Notes: generated from the letters alone by a model not told the origin. Numbered from the stretch's first letter, positions 25,432 to 34,362 are shown. The stretch: 64,000 nt of DNA from Kushneria phyllosphaerae (GCF_900312995.1 NZ_ONZI01000001.1:434001-498000), one strand, 5' to 3'. Program-made: numbers and translations.

Positions 25432-26616
25432 ATGATCAAAAACCTGAGCTTCAAAAACTTTTATAGCTTTGCCGATGACACCGTTATCGACTTCGCGCTG
25501 GGCAAGAAGCCGACGCCTTCGGGGTACGACATCGACATCGAGGGTGAGCGCTACAACAAGGCTATCGCGGTAGTCGGTGCCAACGGCTCGGGTAAAACCC
25601 AACTCCTGAAACCGCTGGCCTTTCTACGCTGGTTTGTCTCTGACTCTTTTTTAGGAAGCGATCCCGAGCAGGATATTCCCTTCGCCTCTCACCTGCTCCA
25701 TACGGATACGCCCAGTCGCTTTGAGCTTGAATTTATCGTCGCGGGCATCGACTACCGCTATCAGCTTGAACTGACGCCACAGGAAGTAATGTTTGAAGCC
25801 CTCTTTGAGAAGACCAGCACCCAATACAGCTATCTCTTCAAGAGAGAAAAGACTGGGCAGGCGTACAGTTTCAAACAGAAGGGCTTTCCTTTTCCGAAAG
25901 CGCAGGCAGAAAAGCTGCGCGGCAACACCTCATTGATCAGCGCTGCCCATAGTTACGACATTGAGGCGGCGAAGCCCTTCATCGAGTTCTTTGATCGTAT
26001 TGAAACCAATGTGGTGAGTACCGGCCGTCAGCATTTTCAACACGGCAATCTTCTGGGCGCTGCAGAGAAGTTTCACAAGGCACCTGACCTGCTCAAACGC
26101 ATGTCGGTAGCCATGTGTGAATTTGATCTCGGGTTAAAAAGTGTCGAGATACGCGAACTTACCGCACGCGACAAGACCGGAAAGGAAGAGCCTGTGTTTG
26201 TTCCTTTCGGCTTGCATACCACTGATGATGGCGTGTCGTTTGAACTGCCCTTCTTCGAGGAATCCAGTGGCACCCAGTCCGCGTTCGTGCTGCTCGATCC
26301 GATCCTGAACACGCTTCAAAACGGTGGCCTTGCCGTAATCGACGAGATCGACAACGACCTGCACCCACACCTGGTACCCCATCTGCTGGAGTGGTTCGAG
26401 TTCGAGCACACCAACCCCCATCAGGCGCAGCTGATCTTTACCTGCCACACGCCGGAAGTGCTGAATCTGCTGCAAAAGCATCAGATCTACCTGGTCGAGA
26501 AGCGCAACCAGCAAAGCGATGCCTGGCGGCTGGACGATATGGCGGGGCTACGTGCCGACGATAATCTATATGCCAAATACATGGCCGGAGGCCTTGGCGC
26601 CACCCCGGAGCTGTAA
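25432..26616 (+). CDS. AAA/ABC-type ATPase of an OLD/PARIS/RloA-like defence pair
   Basis: A 394-residue protein of the AAA_15/AAA_21 class. The N-terminus MIKNLSFKNFYSFADDTVID is typical. Walker A is VVGANGSGKTQLL (residues about 46-58) and Walker B is GGLAVIDEIDNDLHPHL (about 298-314), followed by the switch-like FTCHTPEVL. Between them lies an alpha-helical insertion. No nuclease domain is fused; the next gene supplies a TOPRIM-like one. I chose ATG 25432, as a TTG three codons upstream is less likely; no strong ribosome site is seen. It resembles AriA of PARIS and restriction-linked RloA, but I cannot tell which branch. Confidence 0.85.
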   Translation: MIKNLSFKNFYSFADDTVIDFALGKKPTPSGYDIDIEGERYNKAIAVVGANGSGKTQLLKPLAFLRWFVSDSFLGSDPEQDIPFASHLLHTDTPSRFELEFIVAGIDYRYQLELTPQEVMFEALFEKTSTQYSYLFKREKTGQAYSFKQKGFPFPKAQAEKLRGNTSLISAAHSYDIEAAKPFIEFFDRIETNVVSTGRQHFQHGNLLGAAEKFHKAPDLLKRMSVAMCEFDLGLKSVEIRELTARDKTGKEEPVFVPFGLHTTDDGVSFELPFFEESSGTQSAFVLLDPILNTLQNGGLAVIDEIDNDLHPHLVPHLLEWFEFEHTNPHQAQLIFTCHTPEVLNLLQKHQIYLVEKRNQQSDAWRLDDMAGLRADDNLYAKYMAGGLGATPEL

Positions 26617-26621
26617 CCCTC

Positions 26622-27158
26622 ATGGCCAGAAAACGCCCTGCCCGACAACGCCAATATCAGGCGAGCCAAACCACGCTTCTGATCGTGGGTGAAGGCGCCG
26701 ACGATCAGGCATTTATCAAACACATGCAGAAGCAGCTTCGCTCGCCACAGAGCAGTATCAAACCGAAGATCGAAAAGCAGTCCGGGGGGTCGCCGGGAAA
26801 TATCATCGACAACGCCGCTCGAAAGTACGCGCACCAGGACTTTGACCAGCGCTTTATCGTTCTGGATACCGATGTGCTGCCTTCTCAGCAACAGCGTGAT
26901 AAAGCGCAAAAGCACGGTTTTCACCTCATCTTCTGGTCACCGACCTGCCTCGAAGGCGCGCTGCTCGAGGTGCTGGGGGAGCGGGTCAACGACCATGAAA
27001 CGGCTCAGCAGTTGAAAGCTCGACTGCATCCGCGGCTGGCGGGTCAGCACACCGAGAAAACCGCCTATGCCGGCCTATTTCCTCGCCCGGTACTGGAAGA
27101 AACCACCCAGCCATCTGTTGTCGAGGTGCGCAGTGCACTCGCCGGGCAACTCACTTAA
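26622..27158 (+). CDS. RloB/TOPRIM-like effector paired with the ATPase
   Basis: A 178-residue protein starting 5 bp after the ATPase stop, so surely co-translated. After a basic N-terminus (MARKRPARQRQYQ) comes TTLLIVGEGADDQAFIKHMQ, the EG...D motif of TOPRIM and RloB-like proteins. FIVLDTDVLPSQ near residue 85 supplies the DxD metal pair, and WSPTCLEGALLEVLG follows. Known members of this class (OLD, AriB of PARIS, RloB) are nucleases or tRNA nucleases released or activated by the partner ATPase. Here the role is inferred: an abortive-infection effector guarding the type I enzyme around it. Confidence 0.78.
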   Translation: MARKRPARQRQYQASQTTLLIVGEGADDQAFIKHMQKQLRSPQSSIKPKIEKQSGGSPGNIIDNAARKYAHQDFDQRFIVLDTDVLPSQQQRDKAQKHGFHLIFWSPTCLEGALLEVLGERVNDHETAQQLKARLHPRLAGQHTEKTAYAGLFPRPVLEETTQPSVVEVRSALAGQLT

Positions 27159-27197
27159 TCCCCCTTGCCAGTCAGGCAAGGGCCGCAAGGCTGAATC

Positions 27198-28826
27198 ATG
27201 ACCCATAACGACATCGTTCAGAAGCTCTGGAACCTCTGCGACGTGCTGCGCGACGACGGCATCAACTACTCGGACTACGTCACTGAGCTGGTGCTGCTCC
27301 TGTTCATCAAGATGGTTCACGAAAACACCGAGGCCGGCACGTTGCAGCGCCACCCGCTGCCCGAAGGCTGTCGCTGGACGGATCTGAACGGCAAATCCGG
27401 TCTTAACCTGCTGGACGACTACAAGCGCATTCTGCTGAGCCTCTCCAGCGGCAAGGACGCACACGGCAACGCCGTGCATGACGACCCGTTGATCAGCGCC
27501 ATCTACGCCGACGCCCAGACCCGCTTGCGCGAGCCGCGCCACCTGGCGCAGATGATCAAGGCACTCGACGGCATCGACTGGTTCAGCGCCCAGGAAGATG
27601 GCTTGGGTGATCTCTATGAAGGCCTGCTGGAGAAAAACGCCAACGAGACCAAATCCGGCGCCGGACAGTACTTCACCCCGCGTGCGTTGATCGACTCGAT
27701 GGTGCGCTGTATTCGGCCACAGGCCGGCGAAAGGATTCAGGACCCGGCCGCGGGCACCGCCGGCTTTCTGATCGCAGCGGATCGCTACATCAAGGATCAG
27801 ACTGACGATTTGTTCGAACTGGAAGCCCGTGAGCAGGCGTTTCAGAAAAACAAGGCGTTTATCGGCATCGAGCTGGTACCCGGTACCCGACGGCTGGCGC
27901 TGATGAACTGCCTGCTGCACGGCATGGAAGGCGATAACGAGGGCGTGGTGCACCTGGGCAACGCCCTGGGCCAGGCCGGTGCGAGCCTTTCCAAGGCCGA
28001 CGTGATCCTCGCCAACCCGCCCTTTGGCACCAGCAAGGGCGGTGATGCCAGCATCACCCGCGACGACCTGACGTTTAAAACCAGCAACAAGCAGCTCGCC
28101 TTTTTGCAGCACATCTACCGCAACCTGAAACCCGGCGGCCGCGCTGCGGTGGTGCTGCCGGATAACGTGCTGTTTGAAGCCGGCGTCGGCGCGGACGTGC
28201 GCCGCGACCTGATGGACAAGTGCCACCTGCACACCATCCTTCGCCTGCCCACCGGCATCTTCTACGCCCAGGGCGTGAAGACCAATGTGCTGTTCTTTAC
28301 CAAAGGCAGCGCGGCGGACAAGCACCAGGACACCGGTTGCACCGACAACGTCTGGGTGTATGACCTGCGCACCAACATGCCGAGCTTCGGCAAGCGAACG
28401 CCCTTTGGCAAACAACACCTGACGCCGTTCGAGGCGGTGTATGGCGAGGACTCCAACGGCCGAAGCCCCCGCCAGGAAGGCGAATGGTCGTTCAACGCTG
28501 AAGAGATCGCTGTCGACACCGAGGCCACTGACGAAAACCAAGGCGTGAGCGATGACCGCCTCGCCAAATCCCGCTGGCGCTGCTTCTCTCGCGAGTGGAT
28601 TCGCGACACCAAGGGGGATTCGCTGGATATCAGCTGGCTCAAGGATAAGGACAGCGTCGACGCTAGTGAGCTGCCCGCGCCCGAGGTGCTGGCCGGAGAA
28701 GCGATGAGCGAGCTGGTGCAGGCGCTGGGCGAGCTGGATGGGCTGATGCGTGAGTTGGGGGCCGAGGAAGAGGCTGACGGGCAGAGGGTGTTATTGAAGG
28801 AAATGATGGGTGGAGAGAACAATTAA
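27198..28826 (+). CDS. hsdM: Type I restriction-modification methyltransferase HsdM
   Basis: A 542-residue N6-adenine methylase subunit. The N-terminal HsdM domain (LWNLCDVLRDDGINYSDYV) is followed by the SAM motif DPAAGTAGFL (residues about 181-190) and catalytic NPPFG (about 272-276), and by GQYFTPRALIDSMV. The C-terminal tail (residues about 480-542) is helical and acidic. It overlaps hsdS by the TAATG junction. Separated from hsdR by the ATPase/TOPRIM module, so it probably has its own promoter or depends on that module's. Confidence 0.95.
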   Translation: MTHNDIVQKLWNLCDVLRDDGINYSDYVTELVLLLFIKMVHENTEAGTLQRHPLPEGCRWTDLNGKSGLNLLDDYKRILLSLSSGKDAHGNAVHDDPLISAIYADAQTRLREPRHLAQMIKALDGIDWFSAQEDGLGDLYEGLLEKNANETKSGAGQYFTPRALIDSMVRCIRPQAGERIQDPAAGTAGFLIAADRYIKDQTDDLFELEAREQAFQKNKAFIGIELVPGTRRLALMNCLLHGMEGDNEGVVHLGNALGQAGASLSKADVILANPPFGTSKGGDASITRDDLTFKTSNKQLAFLQHIYRNLKPGGRAAVVLPDNVLFEAGVGADVRRDLMDKCHLHTILRLPTGIFYAQGVKTNVLFFTKGSAADKHQDTGCTDNVWVYDLRTNMPSFGKRTPFGKQHLTPFEAVYGEDSNGRSPRQEGEWSFNAEEIAVDTEATDENQGVSDDRLAKSRWRCFSREWIRDTKGDSLDISWLKDKDSVDASELPAPEVLAGEAMSELVQALGELDGLMRELGAEEEADGQRVLLKEMMGGENN

Positions 28827-30166
28827 TGGCCCATTATGAAATGCCAGTCGGATGGCTACGTGTAAAGTTTACTGACGTCCTCGATATTCAAGGAGGTACA
28901 CAACCGCCTAAAGCTGAATTTATTTCAGATTCCAAAAATGGGTATGTGCGCTTGCTCCAAATTCGCGACTTTGGAAAAAAGCCGGTTCCAACTTACGTTC
29001 CAGATACGTCGAAGCTTAAAAAGTGTAATAAAGACGATCTTTTGATTGGAAGATATGGGGCGTCATTAGGTCGAATCTGTACAGGAATGGATGGGGCCTA
29101 TAACGTAGCCCTCGCCAAGGTTGTTGTTCCACTGTCGATCAACAAGTTTTTTTTGAAAAGTTATTTGGAGTCTGGTTTTTTCCAAAATGGGTTACGGCTT
29201 CTTTCAAGGTCCGCTCAAAATGGATTCAATAAAGGCGATCTAGAAGAGTTCGATTTTTTTCTTCCCCCCCTCGCCGAACAAAAGGTCATCGCCGAAAAGC
29301 TCGACACCCTGCTGGCGCAGGTGGACAACACCAAAGCCCGCCTCGAACGCATTCCCGAGATACTCAAACGCTTTCACCAATCCGTGCTGGCGGCGGCGGT
29401 GAGTGGGCGATTGACGAAAAGTGTTGCTATGTCAGAAAAACCAATAAACGATTTATCTACCGTTATTGGGGGATTAACCAAGAATGCAAAAAGAGCAGAA
29501 CTTTCGATTAAAAAGCCATACCTTCGTGTAGCAAACGTTTATGAGAACGAATTACGGTTAGATGACATTCAAAAAATAGGTATTAAAGAGAGCGAACTTT
29601 CAAAAGGGCTTCTCCAAACTGGCGATCTTTTAATTGTTGAAGGAAATGGCAGCATCGATCAAATAGGGCGAGTTGCTTTATGGCAAGGAGAAATTAAAGA
29701 ATGCATGCACCAAAATCATTTAATAAAGGTGCGATTAAATAAGCAAATTCTTCATCCTCGATTCGCCTTGTTCTTTTTGATGTCTCCAGTAGGAAAAGAG
29801 AGAATCGTTGAAAAAGCAACATCAGGTGCAGGACTTTATACATTAAGTATTTCCAAGGTATCAGCGATTAAAGTTCCTATTTTTAATCTCGAAGAACAGA
29901 CCGAAATCGTCCGCCGGGTCGATCAGCTCTTCGCCTACGCCGATACCGTCGAGCGTCAGGTCAACAGCGCCCTGGAACGCGTCAACCAGCTCACCCAGTC
30001 GATCCTCGCCAAGGCCTTTCGCGGCGAGCTAACCGCCCAGTGGCGGGCGGATAATCCCGAGCTGATCAGCGGCGACAACAGCGCCGAGGCGCTGCTGGAA
30101 AGAATCAAGGCGGAGCGCGCCGCGCAGGCGCCGACCAAACGTACCCGGAAGAAGGCCTCGGCATGA
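28826..30166 (+). CDS. hsdS: Type I specificity subunit HsdS
   Basis: A 446-residue DNA-recognition subunit with two target recognition domains (residues about 10-150 and 200-350) and two conserved helical repeats: LPPLAEQKVIAEKLDTLLAQ with RFHQSVLAAAVSGRL, and EEQTEIVRRVDQLFAYADTV with LTQSILAKAFRGELTAQW. The DNA encoding both recognition domains (28850-29275 and 29420-29895) is clearly AT-rich, while the conserved repeats share the GC-rich composition of hsdM. That pattern is usual after recombinational exchange of specificity domains. It starts inside the hsdM stop and overlaps the helicase gene by ATGA. Confidence 0.94.
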   Translation: MAHYEMPVGWLRVKFTDVLDIQGGTQPPKAEFISDSKNGYVRLLQIRDFGKKPVPTYVPDTSKLKKCNKDDLLIGRYGASLGRICTGMDGAYNVALAKVVVPLSINKFFLKSYLESGFFQNGLRLLSRSAQNGFNKGDLEEFDFFLPPLAEQKVIAEKLDTLLAQVDNTKARLERIPEILKRFHQSVLAAAVSGRLTKSVAMSEKPINDLSTVIGGLTKNAKRAELSIKKPYLRVANVYENELRLDDIQKIGIKESELSKGLLQTGDLLIVEGNGSIDQIGRVALWQGEIKECMHQNHLIKVRLNKQILHPRFALFFLMSPVGKERIVEKATSGAGLYTLSISKVSAIKVPIFNLEEQTEIVRRVDQLFAYADTVERQVNSALERVNQLTQSILAKAFRGELTAQWRADNPELISGDNSAEALLERIKAERAAQAPTKRTRKKASA

Positions 30167-33100
30167 CTACTTCCTCCCCGTCCTCATCCGAATACGCCGA
30201 GCGCATCCTGTCGTTCTGGCACAAGGTCGAGTTTTTCGAATCCGCCGAGTTGAAGGACGTCGAGCACGGCAAGGGTGCGATCCACTATCGCAGCGATGGG
30301 CTGTTGAACGCCCCGGGCTGCCTGCCGTGGCTTGATCGACAGGTCATACGTCGTGCCGGCGACAAATACCGCGTGAAGAATGCCTATCGCTTCAAGCTTT
30401 ATCTGGGCGTGTTCGAGCGCAGTGAAATTTTTCGCGTGGCGCGCGAGGCGTATTCGGATGACAACGAGGACTGGGAGGAGCGCAGTCGAGAGAGTGGGAA
30501 AACCTGTTCGCTGACGGTCATGGTGCGAGAAGACGGCACTCTGGATCGGGACAGTTTTGAAATCTCCACCGCGCCCTGGGTGTTGGGCGCGCTGCAGCAA
30601 GGCACGCTTGATGACATCACCATGGCGGCGTTCGAGACAGCCACCGGGATGTTCCGCGAGCGCCTGACCACTATTTTGAACGTCGCAGACAACCTCAAGC
30701 GCGAGCATGATTTGCCTCCGGTGCTGAGCACCTTCGAGATTATCGAGATGCTCAAGGCGATGCAGGGCTGGACGGCCTTCGCGCCCGAGAGCGATGCCCC
30801 GGCGCTGGTGGTGCAGCTTCTACCGGGCAGCTGGAAAAACAGCACTGCCAGCGATGTGAAGGAGGCTCTGGCGTGGGTCGCGATGGATCAATTGGCCGAG
30901 CGCCTTGAGGCGCCCTCGGATGACGTCTCAAACACGCCCTCCGAGCCGGCGGCAACCGACGAGCCGGCCGATATCATCAATGAGATCGCCATTCTCAACA
31001 GCTTCTTTATTCGCGATCTGGAGAGAATCCTTCGACAGCTGAAGTACGGGACGCTGGCGCCGGGCTCGCCCCTGACACGCTATCTCCAGGGTGGTTGTGA
31101 TCAGTACCCTGATCTTTTGCGTCCGGAAGGCAAGAAAGTGCTGATGGAGCATCTGGCGCCAGCGTGCATGCCGGCCGGCCGCTGGCCTGGTGAAGACAAG
31201 CACTCGATGAGCCTGATGCAGCAGTTTGCCATCAATACCATCGACCAGGAGCTGGAAGAGACCGGTCTTTACTCCGTCAACGGCCCGCCCGGTACCGGCA
31301 AGACCACCATGCTGCGTGATCTGGTGGCCCGTAACGTGGTCAAGCGTGCCGAGGTACTGGTCTCGCTCTCCGCTTCCGGTGCTGCGTTCGGAGAGGACGT
31401 CAAGGTCAACATTAATGATCAGCTCAAGAGCATCAGAACTCTGGTGCCGGAGCTTGCCGGCTTCGAGATGGTGGTGGTGTCCAGCAACAACGCCGCGGTC
31501 GAAAACGTCACCCGCGAACTGCCGCAGTCAAAGGCGCTGGGGAGCGCCTACCAGGACCTGATGTATCTCAAACCGGTGGCACAGAAGCTGGCGGCTGCGC
31601 ATGACAAGCAAAGCGATGGACTGCATGTAAAACCGCTGGCGCCTCAACAGGTGTGCTGGGGGCTAATTGCGACCTCGCTGGGCAAAAAGGCCAATCGGGA
31701 CTGCTTCGGGGAACGGGTCTTTTTCAAGCCTATCAACAAGTGTGAGGTGCACGAGGGCGCCGAAGGCTATTCAACGCTGATTCCTGCGCTCAAGCAGCTG
31801 GCAGAGGGCCGAGACGCCGAGCGTGATTTTCACATTGCGCAGCAGGCGTTCAATACTGCCAGCGAGAATGTGGCGCAAATACAGCAGGATCTGAAACGGC
31901 TGCAGGGCCTGCAGCAGCTTGAGCGGAATATCAATACGAGCAGGCGTCGCCTGGATTATCAGCGCCGCATGACGTCACGGCTGGCGCTATGGGAAAGCGG
32001 GATCGAGACCAGAAGCGTTCGACTCTGGCCGCCGGGGCCGTTTTTCAGGCACCGGGCAACACTTAAGCGCGTCAGACAAAAGCTCCGGCATGCCGAGCAG
32101 AGCGTCGAACTCGGTCAGCAGCGACTGGATGACCTTCAGCGTCGGAGGAACGCCGAGCGCGATGAATGCGCTTCCTTGTTGGAGACCTATGCCGACGCCC
32201 TGTTGCCGGATGACACGCTGGATCTGGAAGCGGCCGAGATACAGCGCACCTCATTTGGGCACTGCGAAGCACTCAATCAGGCACGGGGCCAGCTGACGGC
32301 GCGAGCCTTTGAATTGCATCAGGCTTGGCTGGTAGCGGCGTATGCCGGCAACAACAGGCTAATGGAGACGCTGAATCTGCTGATGACCATGATCAATGGC
32401 GGCGTCAGGGATCGCGAGGCAGCGCGGGCGCTCTGGCAGATGCTGTTCATGATTGTCCCGGTGGTGTCATCGACGTTTGCCTCGGTGGCCAGTCAGTTTC
32501 GGGCGCTTACTGAGGGCGAGATCGGCTGGCTGTTCGTGGACGAGGCCGGGCAGGCCTCACCGCAGCAGGCCGTAGGAGCGCTCTGGCGAGCCAGGCGGGC
32601 CGTGGTGGTGGGCGACCCGCTGCAGATTGAGCCGGTATTTACCGTGCCCGCCGGTCTGGTCGAGGCGATGGCCAAGGATGCGTTCGATCGCGATTGGTAC
32701 AAGTGGTCGCCGACAGTGTCATCGGTGCAGGTTGTGGCCGACCGCGCCAATCCCTACGGCACGAAGGAAATATCCGATGAGTTCTGGGTCGGTAGTCCGC
32801 TACGGGTGCATCGTCGCTGCGATGAGCCGATGTTCAGTATCGCCAATCGCATCGCCTACAACGACAAGATGCTTCACGGTAACGACGATTTGGCAGCCGG
32901 GCCGGGGGACAGTCGCTGGTTTGATGTAGAAGGCCAGACCCGGGGCAAGCACTATGTACCGGACCAGGCGTTAAAGGTTGCCGATATGCTCAATCCGCAT
33001 ATCAGAAATAAAAGCGAGATACCCAACGTCTACATCATTTCCCCCTTCAAGGCGGTGGCCCAGGGCCTTCAGACCGATCTGGCAAAACTGCTGGATGCCA

Positions 33101-33393
33101 ACGCCTTTGGCGGCGCGAGTGAACTTCGCAAATGGCTCAAGGCGCGCGTCGGGACAGTACATACCTTCCAGGGCAAGGAGGAGGACAGCGTCATTCTGGT
33201 GCTGGGGCTTTCCAGCGAGTCGCCGGGTGCTGCCGAATGGGCCTCCGGTAAACCGAACCTGCTTAATGTGGCCCTTACGCGCGCCAAAAAGCGCGTCTAT
33301 GTGGTGGGCAGTACGGAGATATGGGGCAGTAAACAGTACTTCTCAGAAGCCTGTGAGAAGCTGCCGATTCAGGCGGTTGCTGACCACGGTTGA
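30163..33393 (+). CDS. UPF1-like SF1 helicase coupled to the type I locus
   Basis: A 1,076-residue protein. Residues 1-330 are of unknown fold. Walker A is NGPPGTGKTTML at about 374; residues about 560-690 are a coiled-coil insertion; motif II is FVDEAGQASPQQ at about 790 (DEAG), III VVGDPLQIEP, IV-like HRRCDEPMFSIANRIAY, V GTVHTFQGKEEDSVILVLG at about 996 and VI LLNVALTRAKKRVYVVG at about 1034. This is an SF1 (AAA_11/AAA_12) helicase. It ends soon after motif VI, with no nuclease domain. Its ATG overlaps the hsdS stop, so it is made with HsdS. It could be a translocase partner of the restriction enzyme or a separate defence protein; the role is unknown. Confidence 0.85.
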   Translation: MTTSSPSSSEYAERILSFWHKVEFFESAELKDVEHGKGAIHYRSDGLLNAPGCLPWLDRQVIRRAGDKYRVKNAYRFKLYLGVFERSEIFRVAREAYSDDNEDWEERSRESGKTCSLTVMVREDGTLDRDSFEISTAPWVLGALQQGTLDDITMAAFETATGMFRERLTTILNVADNLKREHDLPPVLSTFEIIEMLKAMQGWTAFAPESDAPALVVQLLPGSWKNSTASDVKEALAWVAMDQLAERLEAPSDDVSNTPSEPAATDEPADIINEIAILNSFFIRDLERILRQLKYGTLAPGSPLTRYLQGGCDQYPDLLRPEGKKVLMEHLAPACMPAGRWPGEDKHSMSLMQQFAINTIDQELEETGLYSVNGPPGTGKTTMLRDLVARNVVKRAEVLVSLSASGAAFGEDVKVNINDQLKSIRTLVPELAGFEMVVVSSNNAAVENVTRELPQSKALGSAYQDLMYLKPVAQKLAAAHDKQSDGLHVKPLAPQQVCWGLIATSLGKKANRDCFGERVFFKPINKCEVHEGAEGYSTLIPALKQLAEGRDAERDFHIAQQAFNTASENVAQIQQDLKRLQGLQQLERNINTSRRRLDYQRRMTSRLALWESGIETRSVRLWPPGPFFRHRATLKRVRQKLRHAEQSVELGQQRLDDLQRRRNAERDECASLLETYADALLPDDTLDLEAAEIQRTSFGHCEALNQARGQLTARAFELHQAWLVAAYAGNNRLMETLNLLMTMINGGVRDREAARALWQMLFMIVPVVSSTFASVASQFRALTEGEIGWLFVDEAGQASPQQAVGALWRARRAVVVGDPLQIEPVFTVPAGLVEAMAKDAFDRDWYKWSPTVSSVQVVADRANPYGTKEISDEFWVGSPLRVHRRCDEPMFSIANRIAYNDKMLHGNDDLAAGPGDSRWFDVEGQTRGKHYVPDQALKVADMLNPHIRNKSEIPNVYIISPFKAVAQGLQTDLAKLLDANAFGGASELRKWLKARVGTVHTFQGKEEDSVILVLGLSSESPGAAEWASGKPNLLNVALTRAKKRVYVVGSTEIWGSKQYFSEACEKLPIQAVADHG

Positions 33394-33411
33394 AATCTCT
33401 GATAGCCGCCT

Positions 33412-33455
33412 GGGAACATGGATCGATAGAATGATCGATCCATGTTCCCGAATTT
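33412..33455 (+). terminator. Long-stem hairpin terminator at the end of the defence island
   Basis: Two 16-bp arms (33412-33427 and 33434-33449), beginning GGGAACATGG and ending CCATGTTCCC, pair perfectly around a 6-base loop. Three bases later comes TTTTT. It lies 18 bp past the helicase stop, so a transcriptional stop for the hsd operon is likely. Confidence 0.75.
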
Positions 33456-33787
33456 TTAACAGGCACTATCCAAAAGATCCTGCGTCAGAAACGCCCTGAT
33501 CTGTGGCCAGATTTCCTGAATAGACGCTTTTGCTCAACCAGCTTCTGGTCGCACCATCCTGAACGCCACCACACTCCTCCCACCCCCCATTTTTACGCCC
33601 TACCCCTGAAATCTGTCTCGATATTTTACGCCCGCCGATATCAAAACCCCGCCCAGTGGCCCACCGCCCGACCCTGAAAAAAAGTTGCTCTTCTCTGCAT
33701 CCATTAGCGGTTGTTGATGGTAATCCATGGGCAAGGCGACTTGCCTTGCCCTATTGCAGTCAATGATGACATGCCAGGAGAGTACCC
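33456..33787. other. Gene-free gap at the right edge of the defence island
   Basis: I see no convincing gene here. The stretch includes a C-rich segment and a short A-rich run at about 33675. No integrase, tRNA or direct repeat matching the left side of the island was noticed, so the boundary mechanism is not evident. The last 60 bp hold the ribosome site (AGGAGAG) for the next gene and presumably its promoter. Confidence 0.5.
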
Positions 33788-34309
33788 ATGACAACCCGGA
33801 AATTGGTCAGCATCACGTTCACCGCCGCCCTGTTTGGCGGACTGAGTCTGAGCGCGCTTGCCGACAAGGCACCCGAGGAAGTTCAGGTTCCGGAAGGCAA
33901 CAGGATCGCCATGGAAACGGTCGGCGTCGGTAATATCACCTATGCCTGTGAAATGAAGGACGGCGCCCTGGCGTGGGTGTTCAAGGGCCCGGACGCGGTG
34001 CTCAATGATGCCGACGGCAAGCAGGTGGGCACCTACTACGGCCCACCGGCCACCTGGGAATCCAGTGATGGCTCAAAAATCACCGGGTCCGAAGTCGGCA
34101 AGGCCTCCGGCGGTGACGGCAATATTCCGCTGCAGCTGGTCAAGGCCAACCCAGCCGAAGGTGAAGGCCACATGACCGACGTGACCTACGTGCAGCGCCT
34201 GAATACCCAGGGCGGCGTGGCGCCCGATATGGCCTGCAGCGCTGACAATCAGGGCGATACCGAAATCGTCGAATATCAGGCGGACTACAACTTCTTTAAG
34301 GCAAGCTGA
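33788..34309 (+). CDS. Secreted DUF3455-like protein
   Basis: A 173-residue exported protein with a signal peptide (MTTRKLVSITFTAALFGGLS, cleaved near ALADKA). The mature part has QVPEGNRIAMETVGVGNITY, WVFKGPDAVL, VGTYYGPPATWESSDGSKI and a late MTDVTYVQRLNTQGG motif, the pattern of the DUF3455 family. Two Cys (YACEM and DMACSA) could form a disulfide in the periplasm. The function of the family is not established. Monocistronic, closed by the hairpin at 34335. Confidence 0.8.
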   Translation: MTTRKLVSITFTAALFGGLSLSALADKAPEEVQVPEGNRIAMETVGVGNITYACEMKDGALAWVFKGPDAVLNDADGKQVGTYYGPPATWESSDGSKITGSEVGKASGGDGNIPLQLVKANPAEGEGHMTDVTYVQRLNTQGGVAPDMACSADNQGDTEIVEYQADYNFFKAS

Positions 34310-34334
34310 TCGCTTGAGAAAGGGTCGTCTTAAT

Positions 34335-34362
34335 GCGGGCTCGCCACGGCGGGCCCGCTTTT
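34335..34362 (+). terminator. Terminator after the DUF3455-like gene
   Basis: GCGGGC(TCGCC) and (GGCG)GGCCCGC pair into an almost perfect 11-bp stem, followed by TTTT. It lies 25 bp past the stop codon and 55 bp before the sigma-factor start. Confidence 0.75.

Noticed and set aside
19964..33787. Integrated mobile element (prophage or integrative element)
   Set aside because: No integrase, transposase, tRNA target, flanking direct repeat or conjugation gene was seen.
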